From Streptomyces sp. NBC_00377 (lineage in GTDB: Bacteria > Actinomycetota > Actinomycetes > Streptomycetales > Streptomycetaceae): a stretch of DNA of 64,000 bases. The stretch is from positions 6,076,001 to 6,140,000 of the forward strand of contig NZ_CP107958.1 in NCBI RefSeq assembly GCF_036075115.1, written 5' to 3'. Positions 28,174-36,021 of this stretch are shown one piece after another; positions within the stretch are counted from its first letter, which is position 1; each line of letters begins with the position of its first letter. The notes beneath the pieces are model-generated. The model did no database searches. It was not told where the DNA came from and saw only the letters and a list, made by a program, of their open reading frames with translations. Made by a program: the position numbers and the translations under genes.

Positions 28174-28671
28174 ATGTCGATCGACGTCAACAACGAGTCC
28201 GGAACCGAGGTCGACGAGCAGGCGATCCTCGACATCGCCCGCTACGCGCTCGCGCGGATGCGCATCCACCCCCTCTCCGAGCTCTCGGTGATCGTCGTGG
28301 ACGCCGACGCCATGGAGCAGCTGCACATGCAGTGGATGGACCTGCCGGGGCCGACGGACGTCATGTCCTTCCCGATGGACGAGCTGCGTCCGCCGTCGAA
28401 GGACGACGACGAGCCCCCGCAGGGCCTCCTCGGCGACATCGTGCTGTGTCCCGAGGTCGCCGAGCGGCAGGGCAAGGAAGCGGCCACGGAGCACTCCATG
28501 GACGAGGAGCTGCACCTGCTCACCGTCCACGGAGTGCTGCACCTGCTCGGCTACGACCACGAGGAGCCCGACGAGAAGGCCGAGATGTTCGGTCTCCAGG
28601 CCGCCATCGTGGACGGCTGGCGTGCGGAGAAGGGCCTCACCGGGCCGTCCCCGGCTCCGACCGTCTCATGA
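28174..28671 (+). CDS. ybeY: Endoribonuclease YbeY
   Basis: 165 residues. The metal motif HGVLHLLGYDH gives His119, His123 and His129 (HxxxHxxxxxH), diagnostic of this single-strand-specific endoribonuclease involved in 16S rRNA maturation and ribosome quality control. The block MDLPGPTDVMSFPMDE is also invariant in the family. It overlaps the next start by four bases (ATGA). Confidence 0.96.
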   Translation: MSIDVNNESGTEVDEQAILDIARYALARMRIHPLSELSVIVVDADAMEQLHMQWMDLPGPTDVMSFPMDELRPPSKDDDEPPQGLLGDIVLCPEVAERQGKEAATEHSMDEELHLLTVHGVLHLLGYDHEEPDEKAEMFGLQAAIVDGWRAEKGLTGPSPAPTVS

Positions 28672-29984
28672 GTCCCACCCTCGTCGCTGGCGCGATCGCC
28701 CTGGTCGTCGTCGCCTGGCTCGCCGCCTGCGCGGAGGCGGGCCTCGCGCGCGTCTCCAGCTTCCGCGCCGAGGAGGCCGTGCGTTCCGGCCGGCGGGGCA
28801 GCGCCAAGCTCGCGCAGATCGCCGCCGACCCCACCCGCTATCTGAACGTGGCGCTGCTGGTCCGCGTCGCCTGCGAGATGGCGGCCGCCGCGCTGGTCAC
28901 CTACGCCTGCCTCCAGCAGATCGACGGCACGACCCCGGCCCTGCTCGCGGCGATCGGCGTGATGGTCCTCGTCTCGTACGTCGCCGTCGGCGTGTCGCCG
29001 CGCACCATCGGCCGCCAGCACCCGTTGAACACCGCGACGGCGGCCGCGTACGTGCTGCTCCCGCTGGCGCGGATCATGGGCCCGATCCCGTCGCTGCTGA
29101 TCCTCATCGGCAACGCGCTGACCCCGGGCAAGGGCTTCCGCCGGGGCCCCTTCGCCTCCGAGGCCGAGCTGCGCGCGCTGGTCGACCTCGCCGAGAAGGA
29201 GTCGCTGATCGAGGACGACGAGCGCCGCATGGTGCATTCCGTCTTCGAGCTCGGCGACACCCTCGTGCGCGAGGTCATGGTCCCGAGGACCGACCTCGTC
29301 GTCATCGAGCGGTACAAGACCATCCGCCAGGCCCTGACCCTCGCCCTGCGCTCGGGTTTCTCCCGTATACCGGTGACCGGGGAGAACGAGGACGACATCG
29401 TCGGCATCGTGTATCTGAAGGACCTGGTCCGCAAGACGCACATCAGCCGGGACGCCGAGGGCGAGCTGGTGTCGACGGCGATGCGGCCGGCCGCCTTCGT
29501 CCCCGACACGAAGAACGCCGGCGACCTGCTGCGGGAGATGCAGCAGGACCGCAACCACGTCGCCGTCGTCATCGACGAGTACGGCGGCACGGCGGGCATC
29601 GTCACCATCGAGGACATCCTCGAGGAGATCGTCGGGGAGATCACCGACGAGTACGACCGTGAGCTCCCGCCCGTGGAGGAGCTCGGCGACGACCGCCACC
29701 GCGTCACCGCCCGCCTCGACATCACCGACCTCGGCGAGCTGTACGGCCTCGAGGAGTACGACGACGAGGACGTGGAGACCGTCGGCGGGCTGCTCGCGAA
29801 GGCCCTGGGCCGCGTGCCCATCGCCGGGGCGTCGAGCGTGGTCGACCTGCCGGACGGGCGCGCGCTGCGTCTGACCGCGGAGGCGGCGGCCGGCCGCCGG
29901 AACAAGATCGTCACGGTACTGGTGGAGCCCGTCGACCCGGTGGGGCCGGCGGGCGCGCCCCAGGACGAGGGGAAATCCGAGTGA
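28668..29984 (+). CDS. HlyC/CorC-family CBS-domain membrane protein
   Basis: 438 residues. Three to four transmembrane segments in a DUF21 domain (about 1-150, starting LVAGAIALVVVAWLAACAEA) are followed by a CBS pair (about 205-330; VPRTDLVVIE and VVIDEYGGTAGIVTIEDILEEIVGEI) and a CorC_HlyC domain at the C-terminus. The family is linked to magnesium/cobalt efflux. The N-terminus overlaps ybeY, a fixed neighbour in actinobacteria. Confidence 0.92.
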   Translation: MSPTLVAGAIALVVVAWLAACAEAGLARVSSFRAEEAVRSGRRGSAKLAQIAADPTRYLNVALLVRVACEMAAAALVTYACLQQIDGTTPALLAAIGVMVLVSYVAVGVSPRTIGRQHPLNTATAAAYVLLPLARIMGPIPSLLILIGNALTPGKGFRRGPFASEAELRALVDLAEKESLIEDDERRMVHSVFELGDTLVREVMVPRTDLVVIERYKTIRQALTLALRSGFSRIPVTGENEDDIVGIVYLKDLVRKTHISRDAEGELVSTAMRPAAFVPDTKNAGDLLREMQQDRNHVAVVIDEYGGTAGIVTIEDILEEIVGEITDEYDRELPPVEELGDDRHRVTARLDITDLGELYGLEEYDDEDVETVGGLLAKALGRVPIAGASSVVDLPDGRALRLTAEAAAGRRNKIVTVLVEPVDPVGPAGAPQDEGKSE

Positions 29985-30001
29985 CGGGCCGCAGCGGTGC
30001 G

Positions 30002-30057
30002 GGAGCGACGCACCACCGGCACTGCGGGGGAGTGACGAACCACCGGCACTGTGAGGG
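30002..30057. repeat. 26-27-bp imperfect tandem repeat
   Basis: Two copies share GGAG-GACG-ACCACCGGCACTG (30002-30024 and 30028-30051), followed by GAGGGAGTGAGGGAGTGA. The last part supplies the ribosome-binding sequence of the YjbR gene. A 12-codon ORF from GTG 30032 ends in a TGA that overlaps the YjbR start by three bases. Confidence 0.7.
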
Positions 30058-30066
30058 AGTGAGGGA

Positions 30067-30426
30067 GTGACACCCCAGGAACTGCGTGGCCTGTGCCTTT
30101 CCTTCAACGCGGCGGTGGAGGAGTTCCCCTTCAGGCCCGAGATCTCGGTCTTCAAGGTGGGCGGCAAGCTGTTCGCCCTGACGACCCTGGACGCGCGGCC
30201 CCTGACGGTGAACCTCAAGTGCGACCCGGACGACGCCGTGCGTCTGCGCGGGGAGCACGAGGGGCTGATCGTCCCCGGGTGGCACATGAACAAGCGGCAC
30301 TGGAACACCGTGACGGTCGACGCGGAACTGCCGGACCGGCTGGTCCGCGAGCTCGTCGAGGACTCCTACGACCTGGTGGTCGCCGGTCTGCCGCGGGCCG
30401 AGCGGCTGCGGCTCGACCGCCCCTGA
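30067..30426 (+). CDS. MmcQ/YjbR family DNA-binding-fold protein
   Basis: 119 residues. Family hallmarks are PQELRGLCLSFNAAVEEFPF, FKVGGKLFALTTL, VNLKCDPDDAVRLRGEHEGLIVPGWHMNKRHWNTV and the C-terminal LVEDSYDLVVAGLP. The fold resembles double-winged DNA-binding proteins such as CyaY-like domains, but no function is established. GTG 30067 follows GAGGGAG closely. Confidence 0.9.
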   Translation: MTPQELRGLCLSFNAAVEEFPFRPEISVFKVGGKLFALTTLDARPLTVNLKCDPDDAVRLRGEHEGLIVPGWHMNKRHWNTVTVDAELPDRLVRELVEDSYDLVVAGLPRAERLRLDRP

Positions 30427-30482
30427 GTCCGCCCCGTGGCCGCGCGGTCCGGGCCCGGGCCGGTTCTTCGTATGCTCGGGGC

Positions 30483-30836
30483 ATGACCGACAGCAACGCG
30501 CTCGACCCCGAGGACCGCAAGATCGTCACCCTGGCCCGTTCCGCGCGGGCCCGCAACGGTGTGCCCGAGGGGGCCGCCGTACGGGACGACACGGGACGTA
30601 CGTATGTCGCGGGGACGGTGGACCTGCCGTCGCTGCGGTTGAGCGCGCTGCGGACGGCCGTGGCGATGGCCGTGGCCTCGGGTGCGCAGTCGCTGGAGGC
30701 GGCGGCGGTGGTGACCGCGTCGGAGGCGGCCGCCGAGGCCGATCTGGCCGCCGTGAGGGACCTCGGCGGTCCGGGCACTCCGGTGCTGCTCGCCACCCCG
30801 GACGGGACCGTCCGGCTGACCGTCTCCGCGGGCTGA
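30483..30836 (+). CDS. Cytidine-deaminase-like protein lacking zinc ligands
   Basis: 117 residues. The layout follows short cytidine deaminases: LARSARARNGVPEGAAVRDDTGRTYVAGTVDLPSLRLSALRTAVAMAVASGA aligns with the GAA...V.N.S....CAERvAi.kA region, but the zinc/catalytic C/H-A-E is Leu-Ser-Ala here. No PCxxC follows: the region reads VTASEAAAEADLAAVRDLGG. It is therefore probably catalytically dead or has another role. Actinobacterial annotation often labels it cytidine deaminase because of its place near era. Confidence 0.6.
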   Translation: MTDSNALDPEDRKIVTLARSARARNGVPEGAAVRDDTGRTYVAGTVDLPSLRLSALRTAVAMAVASGAQSLEAAAVVTASEAAAEADLAAVRDLGGPGTPVLLATPDGTVRLTVSAG

Positions 30837-31160
30837 CGGCCGGCGGTCTCGGCAGGGCCGAGGGCCGACCGTTTCCGCGGGGCCGAAAGCCGACCGTTTG
30901 CCGGAGGGGGACAGCGGTCCGGGACGGCCCGGGGGCGGAGGCGGGCGGCCCGCTCCGGGCCGGCCGGAGGTAGGCCGGTTTTCAACCTTGCAGTTTCCGT
31001 ATCGCTCGCGCATCAATGTAACCGCAAGTTCCGACGGACCGTCAGATTTACGTCCCGGGCAGGGTGTCCGCACCCATCCCTCCCGGGCGGTGGTCCGTCG
31101 GCATCTCCCGTCCATCCACCCCCCACATGGATTCCCGTAGTCGGGAAGGGAGCGGATCCC
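30837..31160. other. 324-bp intergenic region before the secreted-protein genes
   Basis: No gene is supported here. It holds two 25-bp tandem copies (30855-30879 and 30880-30904), each starting GGGCCGA and containing GCCGACCGTTT. Further along are a possible promoter TTGCAG (30988-30993) with ATCAAT (31012-31017) and a 15-bp palindrome at 31031-31045. Confidence 0.6.
31031..31045. promoter_or_regulatory. 15-bp palindrome, copy 1
   Basis: CCGACGGACCGTCAG; read on the other strand it is CTGACGGTCCGTCGG. It matches the copy at 31692-31706 in 13 of 15 positions and lies 115 bp upstream of the first secreted-protein gene. Confidence 0.5.
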
Positions 31161-31637
31161 ATGAGAGGCAAGCGAATCGGATCAGGTGCGGCACTGCTGG
31201 CAGGGGCCCTCGCGGTCACCGGGCTGGCCCTCGCGCCCTCGGCTGTCGCCGTCACCCCGGTGACGGCGACGGTCACCGCCAACTGCGGTCTCTTCGGAGG
31301 CGGCGCAGCCACCCTCACGGCCACCCAGACGGGCACGGCCGCCACCCTCACCCTGTCCTCCACCGCCATCACCGCGCCGATCCCGATCGGCGCGAACAGC
31401 ATCAGTTCCACGCTCACGATGGCGAACTCGACCGGTGCCGCCAGGGTCTTCAGCGGCACCGTGAACCCGGCCATGGCCACCGGCGCCCCGATCACGGTGG
31501 GTCCCCTCAACGGCACCGTGGCCTCCGGTGACAGCCTGGACTTCTACAAGGGCTCCCTGAAGATGGTCGTCTTCGGGATCACCGTCACCTGTACGTCGGC
31601 CGCGGCGCAGGCACCGGGCCCGTTCGTGTTCAGCTGA
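31161..31637 (+). CDS. Small secreted protein of the WxL-like locus
   Basis: 158 residues. A Sec signal peptide (about 1-30, MRGKRIGSGAALLAGALAVTGLALAPSAVA) precedes a Thr/Ala/Gly-rich beta-strand mature part. Two cysteines, in TANCGLFGGG and ITVTCTSAAAQ, could form one disulfide tying the ends together. There is no membrane anchor, so it should be released or bind the wall noncovalently. It is the first of three exported proteins in a row. Function is not recognised. Confidence 0.75.
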   Translation: MRGKRIGSGAALLAGALAVTGLALAPSAVAVTPVTATVTANCGLFGGGAATLTATQTGTAATLTLSSTAITAPIPIGANSISSTLTMANSTGAARVFSGTVNPAMATGAPITVGPLNGTVASGDSLDFYKGSLKMVVFGITVTCTSAAAQAPGPFVFS

Positions 31638-31691
31638 TAGCGGTTGGAAACTGAGCCAACAGGCCGTCAGTTCCGCGGCCCCACCACAGAA

Positions 31692-31706
31692 CTGACGGTC
31701 CATCAG
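31692..31706. promoter_or_regulatory. 15-bp palindrome, copy 2
   Basis: CTGACGGTCCATCAG, near-perfect inverted repeat (CTGAYGG arms). It lies 102 bp upstream of the WxL-like gene and matches copy 1, suggesting a shared regulator for both secreted genes. Confidence 0.5.
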
Positions 31707-31724
31707 CTATATGCGTGATGTCCA

Positions 31725-31753
31725 TTGACTTCTCGTGCGATTCGCACATCAAT
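31725..31753 (+). promoter_or_regulatory. Candidate promoter of the WxL-like gene
   Basis: TTGACT (31725-31730), 17 bp, ATCAAT (31748-31753). The spacer contains GTGCGA-T-TCGCAC, a perfect 13-bp inverted repeat, possibly an operator. A similar CGCRCATCAATG string occurs at 31007-31018 before the first secreted gene. Confidence 0.45.
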
Positions 31754-31808
31754 GCCCCCTGTCGGCGCAGAAGAGCCGCTGCGCCCGCACCCTGGAGGAG
31801 GGGGCAAC

Positions 31809-33149
31809 ATGGGTTCACCCCGAAGTTCCGGAAGTTCCCGAGGTTCCCGAAGACGGCGCTGGGCGTCGCTGTTCGGGGCGACCGCGCTCGCGGTCACGGT
31901 CGGCGGGGCGCTGGCGGCCCCGGCCGGCGCCGCGGTCAACGTGGACTTCCCCACGCACTGCATCCCGCCGGCGATCGCGGGACTTCCGCCGATCGACGGC
32001 ACGACCACCGCGAAGATCACGGTGGACAAGGCCAGTCCCAAGGTCGGCGACACCGTCGCCGTCACCTACACGGTGGTCTCGCCCGCCGCGAGCAACCCCA
32101 CCGACCTGGCCCTGCCGGCCGACATCATGACGCCGACGGGCAAGATCGTCCTCGGCGGCGCGCAGAGCGGCGCGGTCACGGTCACGGGGCCCAAGAAGAA
32201 CGACCCGGTGCCCGGCAAGGGCGTCTTCCCGTCGTTCTCCATGACCGGCACCTTCACGGTCACCGCGCCGGGCGCGATCACCCTCTCGCCCGGTGACTAC
32301 AACATCCACACCAGCTACATCCTGGAGCTGGACACCCCCTGCACGGTGACCAACCCGCCCGCTCCGGTGTCGGAGACGGTCGTCGTCGCCGACAACCCGC
32401 CGGCCAACACCCGCGCCATCTCGCTGGGTTCGGCCTCCGGGAGTCCGGGCGCGGCCGTCGTCGTCACCGGCAGCGGCTTCACCGGGGGCGCGACCGTCAC
32501 GCTGGCCGGGCGTTCCGGGTCCGCCCTGACCGCGGACACGGCGACCGTGACAGCGGACGCGCAGGGCGGCATCTCCGGCTCGCTCGTCGTCAACGACCTC
32601 ACCACGACCGGTGTCGTGGCGTACGAGGGAAGCGCGTGGAGCCCGGAGAAGAGTGCCGGACCCGCCGCGTACGTCGTCATCGACGACCAGCCCGTACCCG
32701 AGGGCAGCCAGAAGGTGACCACCACGGTCCGGGCGGGCACGCTGTCGATGTCCCAGGCCGGGGACGCCGTCCAGCTGTCCGCGGTGGACTTCGGTCAGGG
32801 CGGGGCCTCGACCGGCGCCCTCCAGACCGTGACCGTCAAGGACTTCCGCGGCGGACCCGCGGGCTGGTCCCTGACCGGCAAGGTCACCGACTTCAACGGC
32901 CCCGGCGCCAAGATCGACGCCGGCAAGCTGAGCTGGACGCCCGTCTGCGCCACCAAGGCGGGCAGCCCGAGTACCTGTCAGGCCGGTTCGACGGGCACGG
33001 TCGGCGCATCAGGGGCGACCCTGGCCTCCACGCCCGACGGCACGGCCACCGGCGGCGAGTTCACCGCCAACGCGCAACTCTCGCTCGACGTACCGTCGTT
33101 CACGCCTCCGGGCACCTACGCCGGCGTCCTGACCCTCACGCTCACCTGA
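31809..33149 (+). CDS. Secreted WxL-domain-like surface protein
   Basis: 446 residues. The N-terminus is Ser/Arg-rich, followed by a signal peptide ending near PAGAA. The mature part has an Ig-like region with an IPT-like string (GSPGAAVVVTGSGFTGGATVTLAG). The C-terminal about 150 residues resemble a WxL domain: TVTVKDFRGGPAGWSLTGKVTDF contains W-S-L, then KLSWTPVC, and the end ..LDVPSFTPPGTYAGVLTLTLT copies the GTYxxxLTWTL ending with Trp replaced by Leu. WxL domains bind peptidoglycan noncovalently. ATG 31809 was chosen because it follows GGAGGAGGGG and gives a normal signal peptide. The downstream DUF916 protein is the expected partner type. Confidence 0.7.
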   Translation: MGSPRSSGSSRGSRRRRWASLFGATALAVTVGGALAAPAGAAVNVDFPTHCIPPAIAGLPPIDGTTTAKITVDKASPKVGDTVAVTYTVVSPAASNPTDLALPADIMTPTGKIVLGGAQSGAVTVTGPKKNDPVPGKGVFPSFSMTGTFTVTAPGAITLSPGDYNIHTSYILELDTPCTVTNPPAPVSETVVVADNPPANTRAISLGSASGSPGAAVVVTGSGFTGGATVTLAGRSGSALTADTATVTADAQGGISGSLVVNDLTTTGVVAYEGSAWSPEKSAGPAAYVVIDDQPVPEGSQKVTTTVRAGTLSMSQAGDAVQLSAVDFGQGGASTGALQTVTVKDFRGGPAGWSLTGKVTDFNGPGAKIDAGKLSWTPVCATKAGSPSTCQAGSTGTVGASGATLASTPDGTATGGEFTANAQLSLDVPSFTPPGTYAGVLTLTLT

Positions 33150-33225
33150 GCGTACGCACCAGGTCCACCGGTGGCCGGGCGCCCGCCCCACAGGTCCGCA
33201 CCCGCCCGTCCACCCAGCCACCGAA

Positions 33226-33290
33226 GCCCGTTCGCCCGAGCCCAATCGTCCGAGCCCGTTCGCCCGAGCCCAATCGCCGGGGCCCGTTCG
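33226..33290. repeat. 28-bp tandem repeat before the DUF916 gene
   Basis: Copies at 33226-33253 and 33254-33281 share GCCCGTTCGCCCGAGCCC then AATCG, with a 9-bp third start at 33282. They occupy the 158-bp gap between the WxL-like and DUF916 genes. No terminator is seen, so co-transcription remains likely. Confidence 0.8.
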
Positions 33291-33307
33291 CTGGGGGGTC
33301 CGCACCC

Positions 33308-34333
33308 ATGCGCAAGCCGTACGCCCTTCTCCTGTCGCTCCTGCCGACCCTGCTGTTCCTGACGCTCGCGACCCCCGCCCGGGCCGCCGACAACGGCGGC
33401 TGGTCCGTCTACCCCGTCTCCTCGGCCGTCGCCGCGCGGCCCTACTTCTACGTCTCCGCCGATCCCGGTCAGACGATCGAGGACAAGGTCGTCGTCGCCA
33501 ACAAGACGGACCGGCCCCTCACCTTCCGGCTGTACGCGGCCGACGCCTACAACACCGCGCGCGACGGCGGGTTCGCCGTGAAGTCGCTCGGCGAGAAGAT
33601 GCGGGGCGTGGGCGCGTGGGCGGAGCTGCCCAGGGACCGGGTCACCGTGCCCGGCCGGGGGACGGTCACCGTGCCCTTCACCGTGCGGGTGCCCGAGGGC
33701 GCCGAGCCCGGCGACCACCCGGGAGCGATCGTCGCCCTCGACGAACGGGTCGAGAAGGGCGACGGCGGGGTCGCGCTGGGGATCCAGCGGGCCGTCGGGG
33801 CCCGGGTCTACCTCCAGGTCGGCGGCCCCACACTGCCCGCGCTCGCTGTCGAGAACGTCCGGATCAGCCACGACCAGCCCCTGATCCCGGGCCTCGGCGA
33901 CAGCACCGCGACCATCTCGTACACGCTGCACAACACCGGGAACGTCACCCTCGCCCCCGAGGTCCGCCTGAAGGCGAGCGGTCTCTTCGGTCGCACCCTG
34001 CTCACCCGCGACCTGACGAAGATCCCCTCCCAGCTCCTCCCGGGCCAGCGCGTCCGCCTCACCGAACGCTGGACCGCGGCCCCCCAGCTGGACTGGACCG
34101 ACGTCAGGCTCACGGCGACCGCCAAGAACACGAAGGAGTCCGCGACAGCGTCCTTCGTGGCGGTGCCGTGGCTGGTGGCGGCGGTAGTGGCGGCGGCGAT
34201 CGCAGCAGGGGTGTGGTTCCTGACCATACGGCGGCGAAGGCGCGGACGGCCGAGCCGCTCAGGGGCGCGGGGAACTGCGCGACCAGCCACGGCGGACCCG
34301 CAGACAAAGATCGGCCAGACCAGCGGAGCCTAA
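33308..34333 (+). CDS. Membrane-anchored DUF916 (WxL-interacting, peptidoglycan-binding) protein
   Basis: 341 residues. Signal peptide MRKPYALLLSLLPTLLFLTL to about residue 29; the mature domain starts WSVYPVSSAVAARPYFYVSADPGQTIEDKVVVANKTDRPLTFRLYAADAYNT, the DUF916 pattern. A second Ig-like part covers YTLHNTGNVTLAPEVRLKASGLFG, and a C-terminal transmembrane helix (VPWLVAAVVAAAIAAGVWFLTI) is followed by RRRRR. In Firmicutes such WxL-interacting proteins pair with WxL proteins on the surface. The final 28 or so residues come from a sequence resembling a dispersed Streptomyces repeat, and the stop overlaps the convergent glnK stop by four bases. Confidence 0.82.
   Translation: MRKPYALLLSLLPTLLFLTLATPARAADNGGWSVYPVSSAVAARPYFYVSADPGQTIEDKVVVANKTDRPLTFRLYAADAYNTARDGGFAVKSLGEKMRGVGAWAELPRDRVTVPGRGTVTVPFTVRVPEGAEPGDHPGAIVALDERVEKGDGGVALGIQRAVGARVYLQVGGPTLPALAVENVRISHDQPLIPGLGDSTATISYTLHNTGNVTLAPEVRLKASGLFGRTLLTRDLTKIPSQLLPGQRVRLTERWTAAPQLDWTDVRLTATAKNTKESATASFVAVPWLVAAVVAAAIAAGVWFLTIRRRRRGRPSRSGARGTARPATADPQTKIGQTSGA
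34262..34294 (+). repeat. Dispersed Streptomyces-type repeat inside the 3' end of the DUF916 gene
   Basis: GGGGCGCGGGGAACTGCGCG followed by ACCAGCCACG is, from memory, a very common intergenic element in Streptomyces genomes. Here it is translated into the C-terminal tail GARGTARPATA. Confidence 0.5.
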
Positions 34334-34668
34334 AGCGCGTCGGGTCCCCGCTCACCCGTCCGCACCCGCACGACCGTCTCGACCGGCAGCGCCCACACCT
34401 TGCCGTCACCGATCTTGCCGGTGTGCGCGGCGCGCACGATCGCGTCGATCACGGCGTCGGAGTCCGCGTCGTCCACGACGACCTCGATGCGGACCTTGGG
34501 CACGAGGTCGACCTGGTACTCGGCGCCCCGGTACACCTCGGTGTGGCCGCGCTGACGGCCGTAGCCGCTGGCCTCGGTCACGGTCAGGCCGTGCACGCCC
34601 AGCTCCTGGAGGGCCGTCTTGACCTCGTCGAGGCGGTAGGGCTTGACGATCGCGGTGATGAGCTTCAT
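34330..34668 (-). CDS. glnK: PII nitrogen regulatory protein GlnK
   Basis: 112 residues, exact PII size. The opening MKLITAIVKPYRLDEVKTALQELGVHGLTVTEASGYGRQRGHTEVYRG and the T-loop YQVDLVPKVRIEVVV are typical, with the modifiable Tyr at the tip (RGAEYQ). The C-terminal TGKIGDGKVWALPVE is the B-loop. PII binds ATP/ADP and 2-oxoglutarate and gates AmtB. It overlaps amtB by four bases (ATGA), so the two are translationally coupled. No glnD follows; the next gene is convergent. Confidence 0.97.
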   Translation of the reverse strand: MKLITAIVKPYRLDEVKTALQELGVHGLTVTEASGYGRQRGHTEVYRGAEYQVDLVPKVRIEVVVDDADSDAVIDAIVRAAHTGKIGDGKVWALPVETVVRVRTGERGPDAL

Positions 34669-35975
34669 GCCTGTGGCTTGACCTTCTGGGCGGAGGGGAC
34701 GGAGTGCGCGGAGACCGGGGCGCCGTGGCCCAGGACGCCGTGATCGTATGCCGTCTCGGCGTGCACCGTAAGGTCCAGGCCGGTGTGCTCGTGGTCCTCG
34801 TCCGCCCGCAAACCGATGACCTTGTCGAGCAGCCTGCCGATGCCGTAGGTGACGGTGAAGGCGTACGCCCCCACGACGACGACGGCGACCGCCTGCCTGC
34901 CGAGCTGGCCGAGACCGCCGCCGTAGAGGAGGCCCTCGGCGCCGCCGGTCATGGAGTCCACCGCGAAGACGCCGATGAGCAGTGTCCCGATGACCCCGCC
35001 GACCAGGTGGACGCCGACCACGTCGAGGGAGTCGTCGTAGTTCAGCCTGAACTTCCAGCTCACGGCGTAGGAGCAGACGACACCGGCGGCGAGGCCGACG
35101 ACCAGCGCGCCGAGGAGGGAGACCGAGCCGCAGGAGGGCGTGATGGCCACGAGGCCCGCGACCGCGCCGGACGCCGCGCCCAGGGTCGTCGGATGGCCGT
35201 CGCGCTTCTGCTCGACGAACAGCCAGCCGAGCAGTCCGGTGCAGCCGGCTGCGAGGGTGTTGAGGAAGGCGGCTGCCGCCAGCCCGTTCGCGCCCAGCGC
35301 GGAGCCCGCGTTGAAGCCGAACCAGCCGAACCAGAGCAGACCCGCGCCCAGCATCACCATGGGGAGGTTGTGCGGACGCATCGCGTCCTTCTTGAACCCC
35401 AGACGTGGGCCCAGGACCAGGCACAATGCCAGTCCCGAGGCGCCCGAGGTGATCTCGACGGGAAGACCGCCGGCGAAGTCGAGGGCGCCCAGCCGGTCGA
35501 GGATCCAGCCACCGGGGCCCCAGACCCAGTGGGCGACGGGAACGTATACGAGGAGCGCCCAGAGCGGTACGAAGACCAGCCACGCGCCGAACTTCGCCCG
35601 GTCGGCGATCGCTCCGCTGATCAGCGCGGCCGTGATGATCGCGAAGGTGAGCTGGAAGGTGGCGAAGAGCAGGGTGGGCACCGTGCCCTGCACGCTGTCC
35701 GGGCCGAGGCCCGCCATTCCGGCCTGCTCCAGCCCGCCGATGAGCCCGCCGCCGGCGTCGTCGCCGAAGGCGAGGGAGTAGCCGGCGGCCAGCCACACCA
35801 CCGTGACCAGCGCGATCGATACGAAGCTCATCATGAGCATGTTGAGGACGCTCTTCGTGCGGACCATGCCGCCGTAGAAGAGGGCCAGACCCGGGGTCAT
35901 CAGCAGGACCAGGGCGGTGGCGGCGAGCAGCCAGGCGGTGTCGCCGGTGTTCGCGTGGGCGGCGGCCAGAGTCAC
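34665..35975 (-). CDS. amtB: Ammonium transporter AmtB
   Basis: 436 residues with eleven expected membrane helices. Recognisable parts are TAWLLAATALVLLMTPGLALFYGGMVRTKSVLNM, HWVWGPGGWI, WFGWFGFNAGSAL and GVHLVGGVIGTLLIG, which carry the pore residues including the twin-His region. GTG 35975 was chosen: it starts just before the first helix, and the 65 residues upstream in frame are Arg/Thr-rich and lie in the regulatory region. A GlnR-like box lies 47-84 bp upstream, implying induction by nitrogen limitation. Confidence 0.95.
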   Translation of the reverse strand: MTLAAAHANTGDTAWLLAATALVLLMTPGLALFYGGMVRTKSVLNMLMMSFVSIALVTVVWLAAGYSLAFGDDAGGGLIGGLEQAGMAGLGPDSVQGTVPTLLFATFQLTFAIITAALISGAIADRAKFGAWLVFVPLWALLVYVPVAHWVWGPGGWILDRLGALDFAGGLPVEITSGASGLALCLVLGPRLGFKKDAMRPHNLPMVMLGAGLLWFGWFGFNAGSALGANGLAAAAFLNTLAAGCTGLLGWLFVEQKRDGHPTTLGAASGAVAGLVAITPSCGSVSLLGALVVGLAAGVVCSYAVSWKFRLNYDDSLDVVGVHLVGGVIGTLLIGVFAVDSMTGGAEGLLYGGGLGQLGRQAVAVVVVGAYAFTVTYGIGRLLDKVIGLRADEDHEHTGLDLTVHAETAYDHGVLGHGAPVSAHSVPSAQKVKPQA

Positions 35976-36021
35976 GGGGTCTCCAACGGTGCGGGGGCTC
36001 GTCAGAGGTTCACCGGTTCTG

